Source: an uncultured Clostridia bacterium | GTDB lineage: Bacteria; Bacillota; Clostridia; Christensenellales; Aristaeellaceae | Length of the DNA: 16,553 nucleotides | NCBI GenBank assembly: GCA_934615235.1 | Contig: CAKTTL010000062.1 | Coordinates: forward strand, 1-16,553 | Reading direction: 5' to 3' | Shown here: positions 1-6,704 of the stretch, piece by piece | Position numbering within the stretch: the first letter of the stretch is position 1 | Layout: the number at the start of each line of letters is the position of its first letter | Notes under the pieces: generated by a model | The model's database searches: none | What the model was told of the DNA's origin: nothing | The model's input: only the letters and a program-made list of their open reading frames with translations | Translations under genes and position numbers: made by a program

Positions 1-442
1 TTTCCTCCTCGCCGTAAAACAGCAGATAGCCCGCCGGGTCGTTCACGCTGTAATCCTCCGCCAGCAGCACGACGTTCACGCCGTCGGCCGGACGAATGGT
101 GCCGCTGGCATAGACTGTTCCGTCTTTATAAACCGCATCGTCGAGCGTGTAAACAACCTCTCCCAACCGCACGCTCTGCCCCACTCCGGCCAAATCGCCG
201 GAAAGCAGCTCGCGCTTTGTTCCTTCGCCGTAAAACCGGCCGAACAGTTCCACCGTGCGGCTTTCAAAAACAGCGCACGCCACACCGCAAAGCGCAAGCA
301 CAAGCGCCAGCACTAACACGGCCGTTCGAACCTGAAAACGCCGCTTCGACGCATCGTCCAACGCAGCCAGCGCGCGCTTCACACGTGTTTCCAACTGCGG
401 CGGCAGCGGCTCATATGCCATGCGCCAATCGTTTTGCGTCAT
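1..442 (-). CDS. Putative ECF-sigma-associated single-pass membrane protein (anti-sigma/sensor type), 3' end outside window
   Basis: The start codon at 442-440 overlaps the stop of the sigma-factor gene by 4 nt (ATGA), and an AGGAGGGAG ribosome site lies a few bases upstream inside that gene, so the two are translationally coupled. About 147 codons are visible. Residues 1-40 are charged and would be cytoplasmic. A single hydrophobic segment follows (TAVLVLALVLALCGVACAVF, about residues 42-61), and the rest is extracytoplasmic and rich in Gly, Val and Tyr with no motif I recognise. A short cytoplasmic head, one membrane span and an outer domain, directly downstream of an ECF sigma factor, is the usual layout of anti-sigma or DUF4179-like proteins in Firmicutes. 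The anti-sigma role is inferred from context only; I see no clear zinc-binding anti-sigma motif. The gene continues beyond base 1. Confidence 0.6.
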   Translation of the reverse strand, partial: MTQNDWRMAYEPLPPQLETRVKRALAALDDASKRRFQVRTAVLVLALVLALCGVACAVFESRTVELFGRFYGEGTKRELLSGDLAGVGQSVRLGEVVYTLDDAVYKDGTVYASGTIRPADGVNVVLLAEDYSVNDPAGYLLFYGEEE

Positions 443-906
443 TTTTCTCCCTCCTCCAGCAACGCGCGCAGCCTCTCTCTCGCCGTTTTCAACCGCGAGC
501 AAATCGTTCCACGCGGCGTACGCAATATTCGTGCAATCTCATCGACAGCGTATCCCTCCATGTAATGCAGCACCACGACCGTGCGCAGCTTCTGCGGCAG
601 TTCGTCCAGCGCAGCGCAAAGCGCCTCGTTTTCGCTCGGTATGGACGCACGCTCCGGCAGCGTCTCCATGGGCGCGACGCGCTTTTGTCTGCGCTGAATG
701 TTCACGCACTCGCGGATGAGAATGCGCGTAAGCCAGGTATCGAAATACCGCTCCTCCCTCAGCGTGGCGAGCTTTTGCCATGCCCGCGCGATCGCCTCGG
801 ATACCGCGTCCAGGCAATCGGCCTCCTGACGCAGGTAGCCGCGCGCGACGCGGTACAGCCGTCCCTGCGCCGCGGTCACCCGCTCCGCGAAATTTTCTCG
901 GGTCAT
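439..906 (-). CDS. RNA polymerase sigma factor, sigma-70 family, ECF subfamily
   Basis: The 155-aa product has the two-domain ECF layout: region 2 at about residues 12-75 (Tyr-Arg-Val-Ala start, DAVSEAIARAWQKL helix and the FDTWLTRILIREC segment) and region 4 at about 95-150 (LPQKLRTVVVLHYMEGYAVDEIA, then the recognition helix of the TPRGTICSRLKTARERL type). It directs RNA polymerase to a small regulon, normally released by a partner membrane protein, here probably the overlapping downstream gene. The ATG at 906 has an AAGGAGG site 7 nt upstream, which fixes the start. An upstream CGTCTAAT segment (minus strand, about 950-943) resembles both an ECF -10 (CGTC) and a housekeeping -10, but no convincing -35 accompanies it, so autoregulation is only a possibility. 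The subfamily and target genes cannot be named from sequence alone. Confidence 0.93.
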   Translation of the reverse strand: MTRENFAERVTAAQGRLYRVARGYLRQEADCLDAVSEAIARAWQKLATLREERYFDTWLTRILIRECVNIQRRQKRVAPMETLPERASIPSENEALCAALDELPQKLRTVVVLHYMEGYAVDEIARILRTPRGTICSRLKTARERLRALLEEGEK

Positions 907-980
907 CGTTCATCCTCCTTGCGTGCAAAGCGCTTTACACCCATTAGACGCGCAAGGCGCGCCGTGGATTGTCGCGGCAT

Positions 981-1014
981 AAAAAACGGACGCCCGCATC
1001 CCGTGCGAGCGCCC
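981..1014 (-). terminator. Intrinsic terminator of the ABC transporter operon
   Basis: On the minus strand an 11-bp stem (arms 1014-1004 and 998-988, two G-U wobbles, 5-nt loop) is followed by a G and six T (986-981). It begins 16 nt after the stop codon of the ATPase gene and separates the ABC operon from the sigma-factor pair downstream on the same strand. Confidence 0.85.
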
Positions 1015-1029
1015 GCCCATGCCCCGCCT

Positions 1030-2103
1030 TTACAGCAGGTGTACGCAATCCTTGGAGAACGAGATAAACGCCTGATCTCCCACCTGATAAATCTTCTTGT
1101 TGACGGGGCAGTTATCGGCAATCTTGACGATCGTATCGCCCATCTTGACGTGATAATTCTGATACGAGCCCATAAAGCAGCTCAGCGTCACCTCGCAGGG
1201 AAGATCGCCGCTGTCGCCGAGGACGGCCGCTTCGGGACGGAGGACGATCTCGCATTCCGCGCCCTGCGCGGGAGATTTATCCGACGTCGCCACAACGCGA
1301 TGGCCGTTGATTTCAACCGTCACATCCTGCCCGTCGACCGCGACGGCCTTGCCGCGCAGGAAGTTCGCCTCGCCGATAAAATCGGCCACGAACTCGTTCT
1401 TCGGGTGATAATAAATTTCCATCGGGGAACCGATCTGCGCGACGACGCCTTTGTTCATGACGATTACCTGATCGGAGATGGACATCGCCTCGGATTGATC
1501 GTGCGTGACGTAAATCGCCGTGATGCCGAGCATCTGCTGAATGCGGCGGATCTCGGTGCGCATCTGCACGCGCAGCTTCGCGTCGAGGTTTGAAAGCGGC
1601 TCGTCGAACAGCAGCACGCCGGGCTCGACGACGAGCGCTCTGGCCAGCGCTACGCGCTGCTGCTGGCCGCCCGAAAGCTGGTTCGTCATGCGCTGCTCCA
1701 TGCCGGAAAGCTCCACCAGCGCGAGAATATCGGTCACGCGCTTCTGGATTTCGTCCTTGGGCACCTTGCGCAGCTTCAGGCCGTACGCCACATTGTCAAA
1801 AACGTTGTAATGCGGAAACAGCGCGTAGCTCTGAAAGACCATCGCCGTATCGCGCTTGTTGGGCGTAAGGGCGTTGATCGGCTCGTTGCCGAGATAGATT
1901 TCGCCCTCGTCCGGGCTTTCGAAGCCGGCGATCATGCGCAGCGTCGTCGTCTTGCCGCAGCCGGACGGACCCAGCAGCGTCACAAAGCTGCCCGGCGCGA
2001 TATCGAGGTTCGTATCCTTGACGGCGTAGAAATCCTTGCCCGTCTTCGGGTCTTTATAGATCTTGGAAATATGCTCCAGGCGCACGCCTTTCTTTTCTTT
2101 CAT
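1030..2103 (-). CDS. ABC transporter ATP-binding protein, FbpC/AfuC/PotA type
   Basis: The 357-aa cytoplasmic ATPase powers the importer encoded by the two upstream genes. All nucleotide-binding motifs are intact: Walker A GPSGCGKT (45-52), Q-loop Gln91, signature LSGGQQQR (143-150), Walker B VLLFDEP (163-169) and switch His201. Residues from about 240 form the C-terminal regulatory extension with a TOBE-like part (ECEIVLRPEA region), as in the iron, spermidine and sugar-phosphate importer ATPases. Its start ATG overlaps the permease stop by 4 nt, so it is the last gene of a three-gene operon. Walker and TOBE features give the family but not the substrate. The overall type (about 350 aa, paired with one fused permease) matches FbpC and AfuC; see the binding protein for the substrate question. 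Confidence 0.93.
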   Translation of the reverse strand: MKEKKGVRLEHISKIYKDPKTGKDFYAVKDTNLDIAPGSFVTLLGPSGCGKTTTLRMIAGFESPDEGEIYLGNEPINALTPNKRDTAMVFQSYALFPHYNVFDNVAYGLKLRKVPKDEIQKRVTDILALVELSGMEQRMTNQLSGGQQQRVALARALVVEPGVLLFDEPLSNLDAKLRVQMRTEIRRIQQMLGITAIYVTHDQSEAMSISDQVIVMNKGVVAQIGSPMEIYYHPKNEFVADFIGEANFLRGKAVAVDGQDVTVEINGHRVVATSDKSPAQGAECEIVLRPEAAVLGDSGDLPCEVTLSCFMGSYQNYHVKMGDTIVKIADNCPVNKKIYQVGDQAFISFSKDCVHLL

Positions 2104-4181
2104 GCCTTTTCGCCTCCACGGATTTTTCTGCTGGTGCCGAAGAATTTCATTGCCAGGTTCATAAGCAGGATCGCCGCGTATACGATCAGGATCAGGATCG
2201 TCGCGTACGCGCAGGCCACGCCGTACGCGCCCTTCTCCGCAAATTCATTGATGCGGCAGGTGATGAGCAGATACTTGGGCGTTACCAGCAGGATAATGGC
2301 GCTGATGGCCGTGATGGAACGCACGAACGTCGTCACCAGGCCGGAGAAGAACGAATCCTTGATCAGCGGCAGGGTGACGGTCATGAACACGCGGCCGCTG
2401 CCCGCGCCCATATCGTAGGCCGATTCTTCGATCGATTTATCGATCTGCCGCAGGGCGGAAATACCGCTGCGCGTGCCGACAGGCAGCGAGCGCACGACGA
2501 AGACGATCACCAGAATCGTACCCGATCCGTAAATGCCCTGCATGAAGCCGGTGCGGAACACGCCGTTTGCAAACCCGCGGATGAAGCCCACGCCCAGCAC
2601 CGTACCGGGCACTGCCATGGCGAGGATGGACGTAAACTCGATGAACCCCTTGGCCTTGAATTTCTTCTTGACCACGAGATAGGAAATCACCATCGAAAGC
2701 AGCGCCGTAATGGGCGATGCGATCAGCGAAAGGATGAACGAATCCTTGAACGCCTTGATGCCGTCATCGCGGAAGAGCTGCTGGAACCACTTCAGGCTCA
2801 GCGAATAATCGCGCCCCCAGAGCTTGAACAGCGCGCCGAACGGAATCGACACGTACATCAGAATGACGAACGCGGAAATGACGCAGCACATCGTGCTCAG
2901 CGGGATGCGCACGCTCTTGTCATCGATCAGCGCGCGCTCGCGGCTGGCCTTGCCGGTCAGCGTCGCGGTCGTCTTGCGCTCCAGGACGTATTTCTGCACG
3001 AGGAACAGGCAGATCGTCAGCGAAAGCAGCACGACCGCCATCGCCGCCGCGCCGGTGGTATCGTACGTGCCGCCGGTGATGCGCAGGTAAATGGTCGTTG
3101 CGAGCGTATCGTAGCTGCCGCCGATGATCATGGGGTTGGCAAAATCGGCAACCGATTCGATAAACGTCACAAGAAACGCGTTGCCGAGGCCCGGCAGCAG
3201 CAGCGGCAGCGTCACCGTGGTAAACACTTTCCAGCGGCTCGCGCCCATGTTGCGCGAAGCTTCTTCCATGGAAGGATCGATATTCTTCAGCAGGCCCTTG
3301 AGCATCAGATAGCATACCGGGAAGAACGTCATGATCTGCACGATGGCGATGCCCTTGAGCCCGTAAACGTCGCTGTCATAGATGCCCAGCAGCTTGCGCG
3401 TCACCAAACCGCCGCGTCCGAAGAGCAGGATCATCGAAAGCGAAAGCACAAACGGCGGGGACACGACCGGCAGCATCGAGACCACGTCGAACATTTTCTT
3501 CATGATCTTCGAGCGCACATGCACGTAGCAGTCCACATATGCAAACAGCAGGCCGATCAGCACCGAACCGAAGCCGGTGATCGCGCCGAGCGTCAGCGTG
3601 TTGGTGAACGCGGTGCGGAAGGTCGTCTCGCCGAAAATGCGCGGGAAGGCGGCAAAGGTAACTTCCTTCTGCTGCACCTTCACATAAAGCGCGTCGGCTT
3701 CCGTCTGCGCGGCCGTCGTGGCGCGGCCGTTTTTCATAAACAGGCAGCTGTCGGAATCCTTCAGCGCGGCGAGCGAAACGTACGTTTGCTTGCCCTTGCC
3801 GTTGACCAGTTCGAGGCTTGCCCGCGCGAGGTCGGCGTAAGCCTCCTTCGCGCTCATGCGCGAATGAAAAAAGCCCTTCCCATCCCGCACGGCGACCAGC
3901 CGCTCGCCGTCGTCGTTCGTCAATTTCACATAGGCGGCTTCGCCGCTGGTTTTATCCGCCTGCGCGCCGTTTTTATCATACAGCGCAATTTCCTCGCCGA
4001 CAAGGCTCCCGGCGGGGTACAGGTTCGTCTGGCGGACGATGATGCTGTCGCCCATCAGCATCGCCAGCGGATAGAGAATAAACAGCGAAAGAAATACGAT
4101 CAGAACAAAAATCGCGATCAGCATCACCGGATCGGCAAAGAATTTTTTCCGGTCCAGCTGCGCGCTCTGGCGTCGGCTCAC
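2100..4181 (-). CDS. ABC transporter permease with two fused membrane domains (FbpB/AfuB-like)
   Basis: This 693-aa membrane protein carries two binding-protein-dependent permease domains in one chain, at about residues 185-400 and 430-680. Each has the EAA loop that docks with the ATPase: EEASRNMGASRWKV (306-319) and EESAYDMGAGSGRV (585-598), both followed by LPL. An N-terminal membrane span (about 18-43) is followed by an unusually long hydrophilic stretch of about 130 residues (48-180) before the next span; it is predicted outside the membrane and has no domain I recognise. The start is GTG at 4181 with an AGGGGAG site 8 nt upstream. The gene lies 89 nt after the binding-protein gene, behind a stem-loop, and overlaps the ATPase gene by 4 nt. 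A single double-domain permease is typical of FbpB and AfuB proteins. Confidence 0.92.
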   Translation of the reverse strand: MSRRQSAQLDRKKFFADPVMLIAIFVLIVFLSLFILYPLAMLMGDSIIVRQTNLYPAGSLVGEEIALYDKNGAQADKTSGEAAYVKLTNDDGERLVAVRDGKGFFHSRMSAKEAYADLARASLELVNGKGKQTYVSLAALKDSDSCLFMKNGRATTAAQTEADALYVKVQQKEVTFAAFPRIFGETTFRTAFTNTLTLGAITGFGSVLIGLLFAYVDCYVHVRSKIMKKMFDVVSMLPVVSPPFVLSLSMILLFGRGGLVTRKLLGIYDSDVYGLKGIAIVQIMTFFPVCYLMLKGLLKNIDPSMEEASRNMGASRWKVFTTVTLPLLLPGLGNAFLVTFIESVADFANPMIIGGSYDTLATTIYLRITGGTYDTTGAAAMAVVLLSLTICLFLVQKYVLERKTTATLTGKASRERALIDDKSVRIPLSTMCCVISAFVILMYVSIPFGALFKLWGRDYSLSLKWFQQLFRDDGIKAFKDSFILSLIASPITALLSMVISYLVVKKKFKAKGFIEFTSILAMAVPGTVLGVGFIRGFANGVFRTGFMQGIYGSGTILVIVFVVRSLPVGTRSGISALRQIDKSIEESAYDMGAGSGRVFMTVTLPLIKDSFFSGLVTTFVRSITAISAIILLVTPKYLLITCRINEFAEKGAYGVACAYATILILIVYAAILLMNLAMKFFGTSRKIRGGEKA

Positions 4182-4220
4182 GCGGGTTTCTCCCCTCTCT
4201 CAAGCAAATAAATACACAAA

Positions 4221-4248
4221 CGGGGGATGGGCGCTGCCCGATCCCCCG
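4221..4248 (-). promoter_or_regulatory. Stem-loop between binding-protein and permease genes (attenuator or mRNA-stabilising hairpin)
   Basis: A 12-bp stem made of C/G, GGGGGAT/ATCCCCC and GGGC/GCCC with one bulged base and a 3-nt loop lies 23 nt after the binding-protein stop and 40 nt before the permease start. On the minus strand it is followed by GTTTGTGTATTTATTT, a poor U-tract, so partial termination or protection of the upstream mRNA is more likely than a full stop. This would give more binding protein than permease, a common arrangement in importer operons. The function is inferred. Confidence 0.6.
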
Positions 4249-4270
4249 AAAGGAAAAACGAAAGGCGAGA

Positions 4271-5350
4271 TTATTCGGTCTTGAAGCGGCCGTCAGCGGC
4301 GGCGCCCAGCGCGTCGAAGAAATCGGCGACGTACTTGGAGGTGTTCTCCTTGGCGTCTTCGAAATCGTAATCGATCACGTTATCGGGATCGAGGCCGAAA
4401 GGTTCGACGACAGCGGGCTGCTGCGCGGTCTTGATAACCAGGAACTGATAGGAAGCAGCGTCGTCAGCAAGCTCGACGCATTCCGGAGACAGCGCGTATT
4501 CGATCCACAGCTTGGCGGCGTTGGGATGCGCGCAGCCTTCGAAGATGGCGGTGGCGCCGATTTCGAAGGAGGTGCCCTCGGACGGGATGATCAACTCGAT
4601 GTTGTCGTAGCCGTCAAGGATCTGGGTGATGCCGTCATGCAGGAAGCCGATGCCGATCACGCACTCGCCGATGCCGACCTTCTTGGACGGGCCGGAGCCG
4701 GACTTGGTGTACTGCGCGATGTTCTTGTCGAGCTCGACAAAATACTTCATCGCTTCGTCGTGGCCCTTCATCTGCACCATGGTGTTGATGACCAGCTTGG
4801 CGGTGCCGGCGGTGTTCGGGTTGGACAGCCAGATCAGGCCCTTATATTCGGGCTTGAGCAGATCGTCCCAGCCCTTGGGAGCTTCCAGGCCCAGGCGCTG
4901 GAGCTCTTCGGTGTTCACCATGAAGCCCAGGATGCCCTTATAGATGCCGTACCAGTAGCCATCCGCGTCGCGATACATATCGGAGACGAGATCCTTGGCG
5001 TTGTTGGCTTCATAGGCCATGAGAAGGCCGTTCTTGGCGCTCTCGTTGTAGGGGTCGGTCGTGCCGCCGAACCAGACGTCCGCAGAAGGATTGCCGGCTT
5101 CTTCAGAAATCTTGGCCTGCACTTCGCCGGTGGAAAGGCGCTGATAGAGCGTCTTGATGCCGTAAAGCTCTTCAAAATGCTTGGCGGCGGCGGCAAGGTA
5201 AGGTTCTTCGCAGGAACCGTAAACGACCAGTTCGCCCTCGGCCTGAGCGGCGGCGATCAGTTCGTCGGAAGCAACGCTGTCAGCGGACGCAAACGCGCAG
5301 CAGCTGAGCATCAGCGCAAGGGTAAGGAGAATTGCCCACAGTTTTTTCAT
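4271..5350 (-). CDS. ABC transporter solute-binding protein (iron(III)/sugar-phosphate class)
   Basis: The 359-aa secreted binding protein captures the substrate for the permease and ATPase downstream. A signal peptide covers residues 1-23: MKK, a hydrophobic core and ASA before Asp24. Cys17-Cys18 follow LMLS, an imperfect lipobox, so lipid anchoring is possible. The mature part shows the fold of the FbpA/AfuA class: LVVYGSCEEP near the N-terminus, STGEVQAKI (73-81), ADVWFGG (90-96) and GIGFLHDGI (233-241). The adjacent Tyr-Tyr pair that binds ferric iron in classical FbpA proteins is not seen, while His238-Asp239 and nearby Glu258/Glu263 resemble the ligand-binding His-Asp...Glu set I recall for AfuA, a hexose-phosphate binder. 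An alternative ATG at 5362 adds four residues; AGGAAAGGA lies between the two options, so the start is uncertain by 12 nt. Family assignment is firm; the substrate is not. Confidence 0.88.
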   Translation of the reverse strand: MKKLWAILLTLALMLSCCAFASADSVASDELIAAAQAEGELVVYGSCEEPYLAAAAKHFEELYGIKTLYQRLSTGEVQAKISEEAGNPSADVWFGGTTDPYNESAKNGLLMAYEANNAKDLVSDMYRDADGYWYGIYKGILGFMVNTEELQRLGLEAPKGWDDLLKPEYKGLIWLSNPNTAGTAKLVINTMVQMKGHDEAMKYFVELDKNIAQYTKSGSGPSKKVGIGECVIGIGFLHDGITQILDGYDNIELIIPSEGTSFEIGATAIFEGCAHPNAAKLWIEYALSPECVELADDAASYQFLVIKTAQQPAVVEPFGLDPDNVIDYDFEDAKENTSKYVADFFDALGAAADGRFKTE

Positions 5351-5387
5351 ACAAAGGCACATTCCTTTCCTAAAAATTTGTATCGTA

Positions 5388-5416
5388 ATTATATACCCTG
5401 CGAGCGGGTTTGTCAA
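5388..5416 (-). promoter_or_regulatory. Near-consensus housekeeping promoter of the ABC importer operon
   Basis: On the minus strand TTGACA (5416-5411) and TATAAT (5393-5388) are both perfect and separated by exactly 17 nt, predicting a leader of about 20-30 nt. A second TTGACA (5427-5422) lies 11 nt further upstream, and an AAAAATTTTT palindrome sits at 5436-5445. No operator is obvious, so regulation may act on these AT-rich repeats or at the stem-loop downstream. Confidence 0.85.
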
Positions 5417-5464
5417 TTATTTGTCAAGTTTAGGTAAAAATTTTTGCGGTGCATGCTGTCGGGA

Positions 5465-5493
5465 TTGTATCGGCCGTGCATACCTGCTACAAT
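5465..5493 (+). promoter_or_regulatory. Promoter of the ASCH/YjbR gene
   Basis: TTGTAT (5465-5470) and TACAAT (5488-5493) are spaced by 17 nt, with a TGC just before the -10 (extended -10). It fires away from the ABC operon promoter, leaving about 50 bp between the two core promoters. The leader would be about 22 nt and contains the AAAGGAGG ribosome site. Confidence 0.7.
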
Positions 5494-5522
5494 GCTTTTA
5501 TACATGCGAAAAGGAGGCTCCC

Positions 5523-6335
5523 ATGACACCTCAGGAAATGTGGCGGCAATTCACTGATAAACAGATCCCCTACGAAGCCTGGCCCTTCGGCGCAGCGGCG
5601 GACGAGCTGGCCGCGCTGACGCTCGCCGGCATAAAGCGCGCGACCTCGTCCGCGCAGGCTGTATATGAAAAAGAAGGCGCGCGCATCCCGCAGGCCGGGG
5701 ATTACAGCGTGATTCTCGATTCGCACGGCGACGCGGTCTGCATCATCCGCACGGCGCAGGTCGAAATTCTCCCTTACTGCAAAATCACTGCGGAGCAGGC
5801 CGCGCTTGAGGGCGAAGGCGATCTGTCGCTTAATCACTGGCGTTCGGTTCACGAGCCGTTCTTCACGGCCGAGCTGGCCGCCTGCGGCCTTGAATTTAGT
5901 GAAGATACGCCCGTCGTGTTCGAACGGTTTGAAAAAGTCTGGCCGCCCGAGCCGGAAAACCGTTACCCCTGGGCGGACGAATATCTGCTCTCCCTGCCCG
6001 GCGCGACGAAGGATTTCAAGGCCGAATGGGGCTGGACGCGCTATCAGGTAGGCGGCAAGATGTTCGCCGCCGTCTGCGCGCCCGGCGCGGAGCACAAGCT
6101 TTTCGGCGGCCACAAACTGCTTACGCTCAAATGCGATCCCGCGCTGTCGGAGCTGCTGCGCAGCGAATACGCCGAGATTCTCCCCGGCTTTTACATGGAT
6201 AAGCGCTGCTGGATCTCCGTCCTGCTCGACGGCGGCGTGTCGGACGAGCTGCTGCGCGATCTTTGCCGCAAATCGCACGCGCTGGTTTTTGAAAAGCTGA
6301 CAAAAAAAGCGCAACGGGAAATCCTGCAGGGCTGA
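5523..6335 (+). CDS. ASCH-domain protein fused to an MmcQ/YjbR-like domain
   Basis: The 270-aa soluble protein has two recognisable parts. Residues 1 to about 140 are an ASCH domain, a PUA-like RNA-binding fold, with the family's G-x-K-x-x-T/S signature at GIKRATSS, the LNHWRSVHEPFF segment and a VVFERFEKV end. Residues about 148-270 are an MmcQ/YjbR-like (CyaY-like fold) domain with WADEYLLSLPGATKDF, WGWTRYQVGGKMFA and an aromatic YMDKRCWISVLL segment. ASCH proteins are proposed to act on RNA or modified nucleosides; YjbR proteins have a DNA-binding-like fold but no firm role. The ATG at 5523 has AAAAGGAGG 6 nt upstream. It stands alone, divergent from the ABC operon, and ends 60 nt before spoIIID, which could receive read-through. 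Both domains are recognised from motif memory; the joint function is unknown. Confidence 0.8.
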   Translation: MTPQEMWRQFTDKQIPYEAWPFGAAADELAALTLAGIKRATSSAQAVYEKEGARIPQAGDYSVILDSHGDAVCIIRTAQVEILPYCKITAEQAALEGEGDLSLNHWRSVHEPFFTAELAACGLEFSEDTPVVFERFEKVWPPEPENRYPWADEYLLSLPGATKDFKAEWGWTRYQVGGKMFAAVCAPGAEHKLFGGHKLLTLKCDPALSELLRSEYAEILPGFYMDKRCWISVLLDGGVSDELLRDLCRKSHALVFEKLTKKAQREILQG

Positions 6336-6395
6336 ACCGGAAAATGTTCCTTTTTCCCCGCATAAGCTGCCAAAAACGCCATGGAGGTGTGTTTT

Positions 6396-6659
6396 GTGCG
6401 CGGGGAAAGGGAAAAGCGCATCCTGAAGGCAGCCGAGTATATTGTCGAGCACCGCGCGACGGTGCGCGAAACGGCAAAGATTTTCGGCGTAAGCAAATCG
6501 ACGATTCACAAGGACGTAACGGAACGCGTGGCGCGCCTGGACAGCGCGCTGGCGCGCGAGGCGGCGGCGGTGCTTTCGCAGAATAAAGCGGAGCGCCATC
6601 TCCGCGGCGGCGCGGCTACGCGCGAAAAATACCGCGCCTGCGGCACGGTAAAAAAATAA
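6396..6659 (+). CDS. spoIIID: Stage III sporulation transcriptional regulator SpoIIID
   Basis: The 87-aa DNA-binding protein controls mother-cell genes during endospore formation. It matches the SpoIIID family along its whole length: an amphipathic start (REKRILKAAEYIVEHRATVRE), a helix-turn-helix with AKIFGVSKSTIHKDVTERV (28-46) and the basic C-terminal block HLRGGAATREKYR (68-80). I chose the GTG at 6396 because GGAGGTG lies 6 nt upstream; an ATG at 6381 would overlap that ribosome site and add five unlikely residues. Upstream, AAATGTT (6342-6348) and CATAAGCT (6361-6368) resemble a sigma-E promoter, the expected regulator of this gene, but the spacing (12 nt) is short. The gene is followed at once by a terminator. 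Confidence 0.95.
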   Translation: MRGEREKRILKAAEYIVEHRATVRETAKIFGVSKSTIHKDVTERVARLDSALAREAAAVLSQNKAERHLRGGAATREKYRACGTVKK

Positions 6660-6663
6660 AAAA

Positions 6664-6704
6664 ATGCCCGCGCTTTCCGCAAAAGAAAACGCGGGCATTT
6701 TTTT
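6664..6704. terminator. Bidirectional intrinsic terminator between spoIIID and ispDF
   Basis: ATGCCCGCG (6664-6672) and CGCGGGCAT (6690-6698) form a 9-bp stem with a 17-nt loop, flanked by an A-run on the left (from 6651) and a run of T on the right (to 6704). It can terminate both converging transcripts, and its T-run abuts the ispDF stop codon. Confidence 0.88.

Noticed and set aside
217..1593. 458-codon plus-strand open frame across the sigma-factor and ATPase genes
   Set aside because: It is antisense to two well-recognised genes, rich in Arg, His and Ala, has no ribosome site or known motif, and is expected from GC-rich third positions.
4271..5350. Firm call as ferric-iron-binding FbpA
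   Set aside because: No adjacent tyrosine pair in the expected region and no Fur box recognised; kept as one of two substrate options.
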